DNA of 5,088 bases from UBA2730 sp022793235. Its GTDB lineage: Bacteria > Bacillota_I > Bacilli_A > RF39 > UBA660. A program made the position numbers and the translations under genes. This document shows, piece by piece, positions 4,997 to 5,088 of the stretch. The stretch is from contig CATJZL010000118.1 of assembly GCA_949745755.1 (NCBI GenBank), positions 1 through 5,088 on the forward strand, written 5' to 3'. Below the pieces are notes generated by a model. It saw only the letters and a program-made list of their open reading frames with translations. It was not told the DNA's origin and did not search any database. Numbering within the stretch: position 1 is the first letter of the stretch; the number at the start of each line of letters is the position of its first letter.

Positions 4997-5088
4997 AAAC
5001 TTACCTTTCAAAAATATTATAATACTTTATCATTTTACTATTTTTTTAATCAAAATTCTACTGATCCATCGTTTATAATAAAGAGTTG

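Larger units (their letters stand above)
4847..5088. other. Upstream intergenic region without a long gene
   Basis: Holds the operon promoter, the divergent promoter, two inverted repeats and the 15-codon frame. From 5000 to the end it is A/T-rich, with TATAAT on the minus strand (5016-5021) and on the plus strand (5074-5079). Neither has a convincing -35. No RNA gene or coding region was recognised there. Confidence 0.6.

Overview
The DNA is very AT-rich and its intergenic stretches are full of A/T runs. Ribosome-binding sites are strong and Gram-positive in style (AAGGAG, AGGAAG, AAGGGGG). Together with the gene families seen, this suggests a low-GC Bacillota genome, most likely a clostridial relative, in an accessory (mobile-element) region. 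I cannot name the species.

Left third (about 8-1603): a complete IS110-family insertion sequence on the minus strand. It has an intact 401-residue DEDD/serine transposase and a long structured leader. Read on the minus strand, the leader folds like an IS110 bridge RNA: a 5' hairpin, then two similar internal-loop hairpins. The second loop holds segments matching the element's own two ends. The first loop holds 8 nt matching the DNA just left of the element. The element is bounded by a 9-bp direct repeat (ACTTGCTAA). Removing the element and one repeat copy rejoins an open plus-strand frame whose visible part (about 1602-1761) resembles the C-terminus of a mobilization relaxase, so the IS appears to have split a relaxase gene of an older mobile element.

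Middle and right (1756-4816): four minus-strand genes in one tight block, transcribed right to left: an unrecognised mostly helical protein, a short-chain dehydrogenase/reductase (SDR), an ASCH-Nudix fusion, and a second ASCH protein. Gaps are 39, 13 and 9 bp. The last two junctions are tight enough for translational coupling. A perfect TATAAT lies upstream of the first gene, and a bidirectional terminator ends the block and the convergent relaxase remnant. The set (two ASCH nucleic-acid/nucleotide-binding modules, a Nudix hydrolase with an intact box, an SDR with an intact catalytic set, and an unknown protein) is not an operon I recognise. It could act on modified nucleotides or RNA, or serve as a conflict/defence cassette, but that is inference.

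Right end (4817-5088): no long gene. It contains the operon promoter, a divergent plus-strand promoter, two inverted repeats and a 15-codon open frame with its own ribosome-binding site, which may be a leader peptide or a gene remnant.
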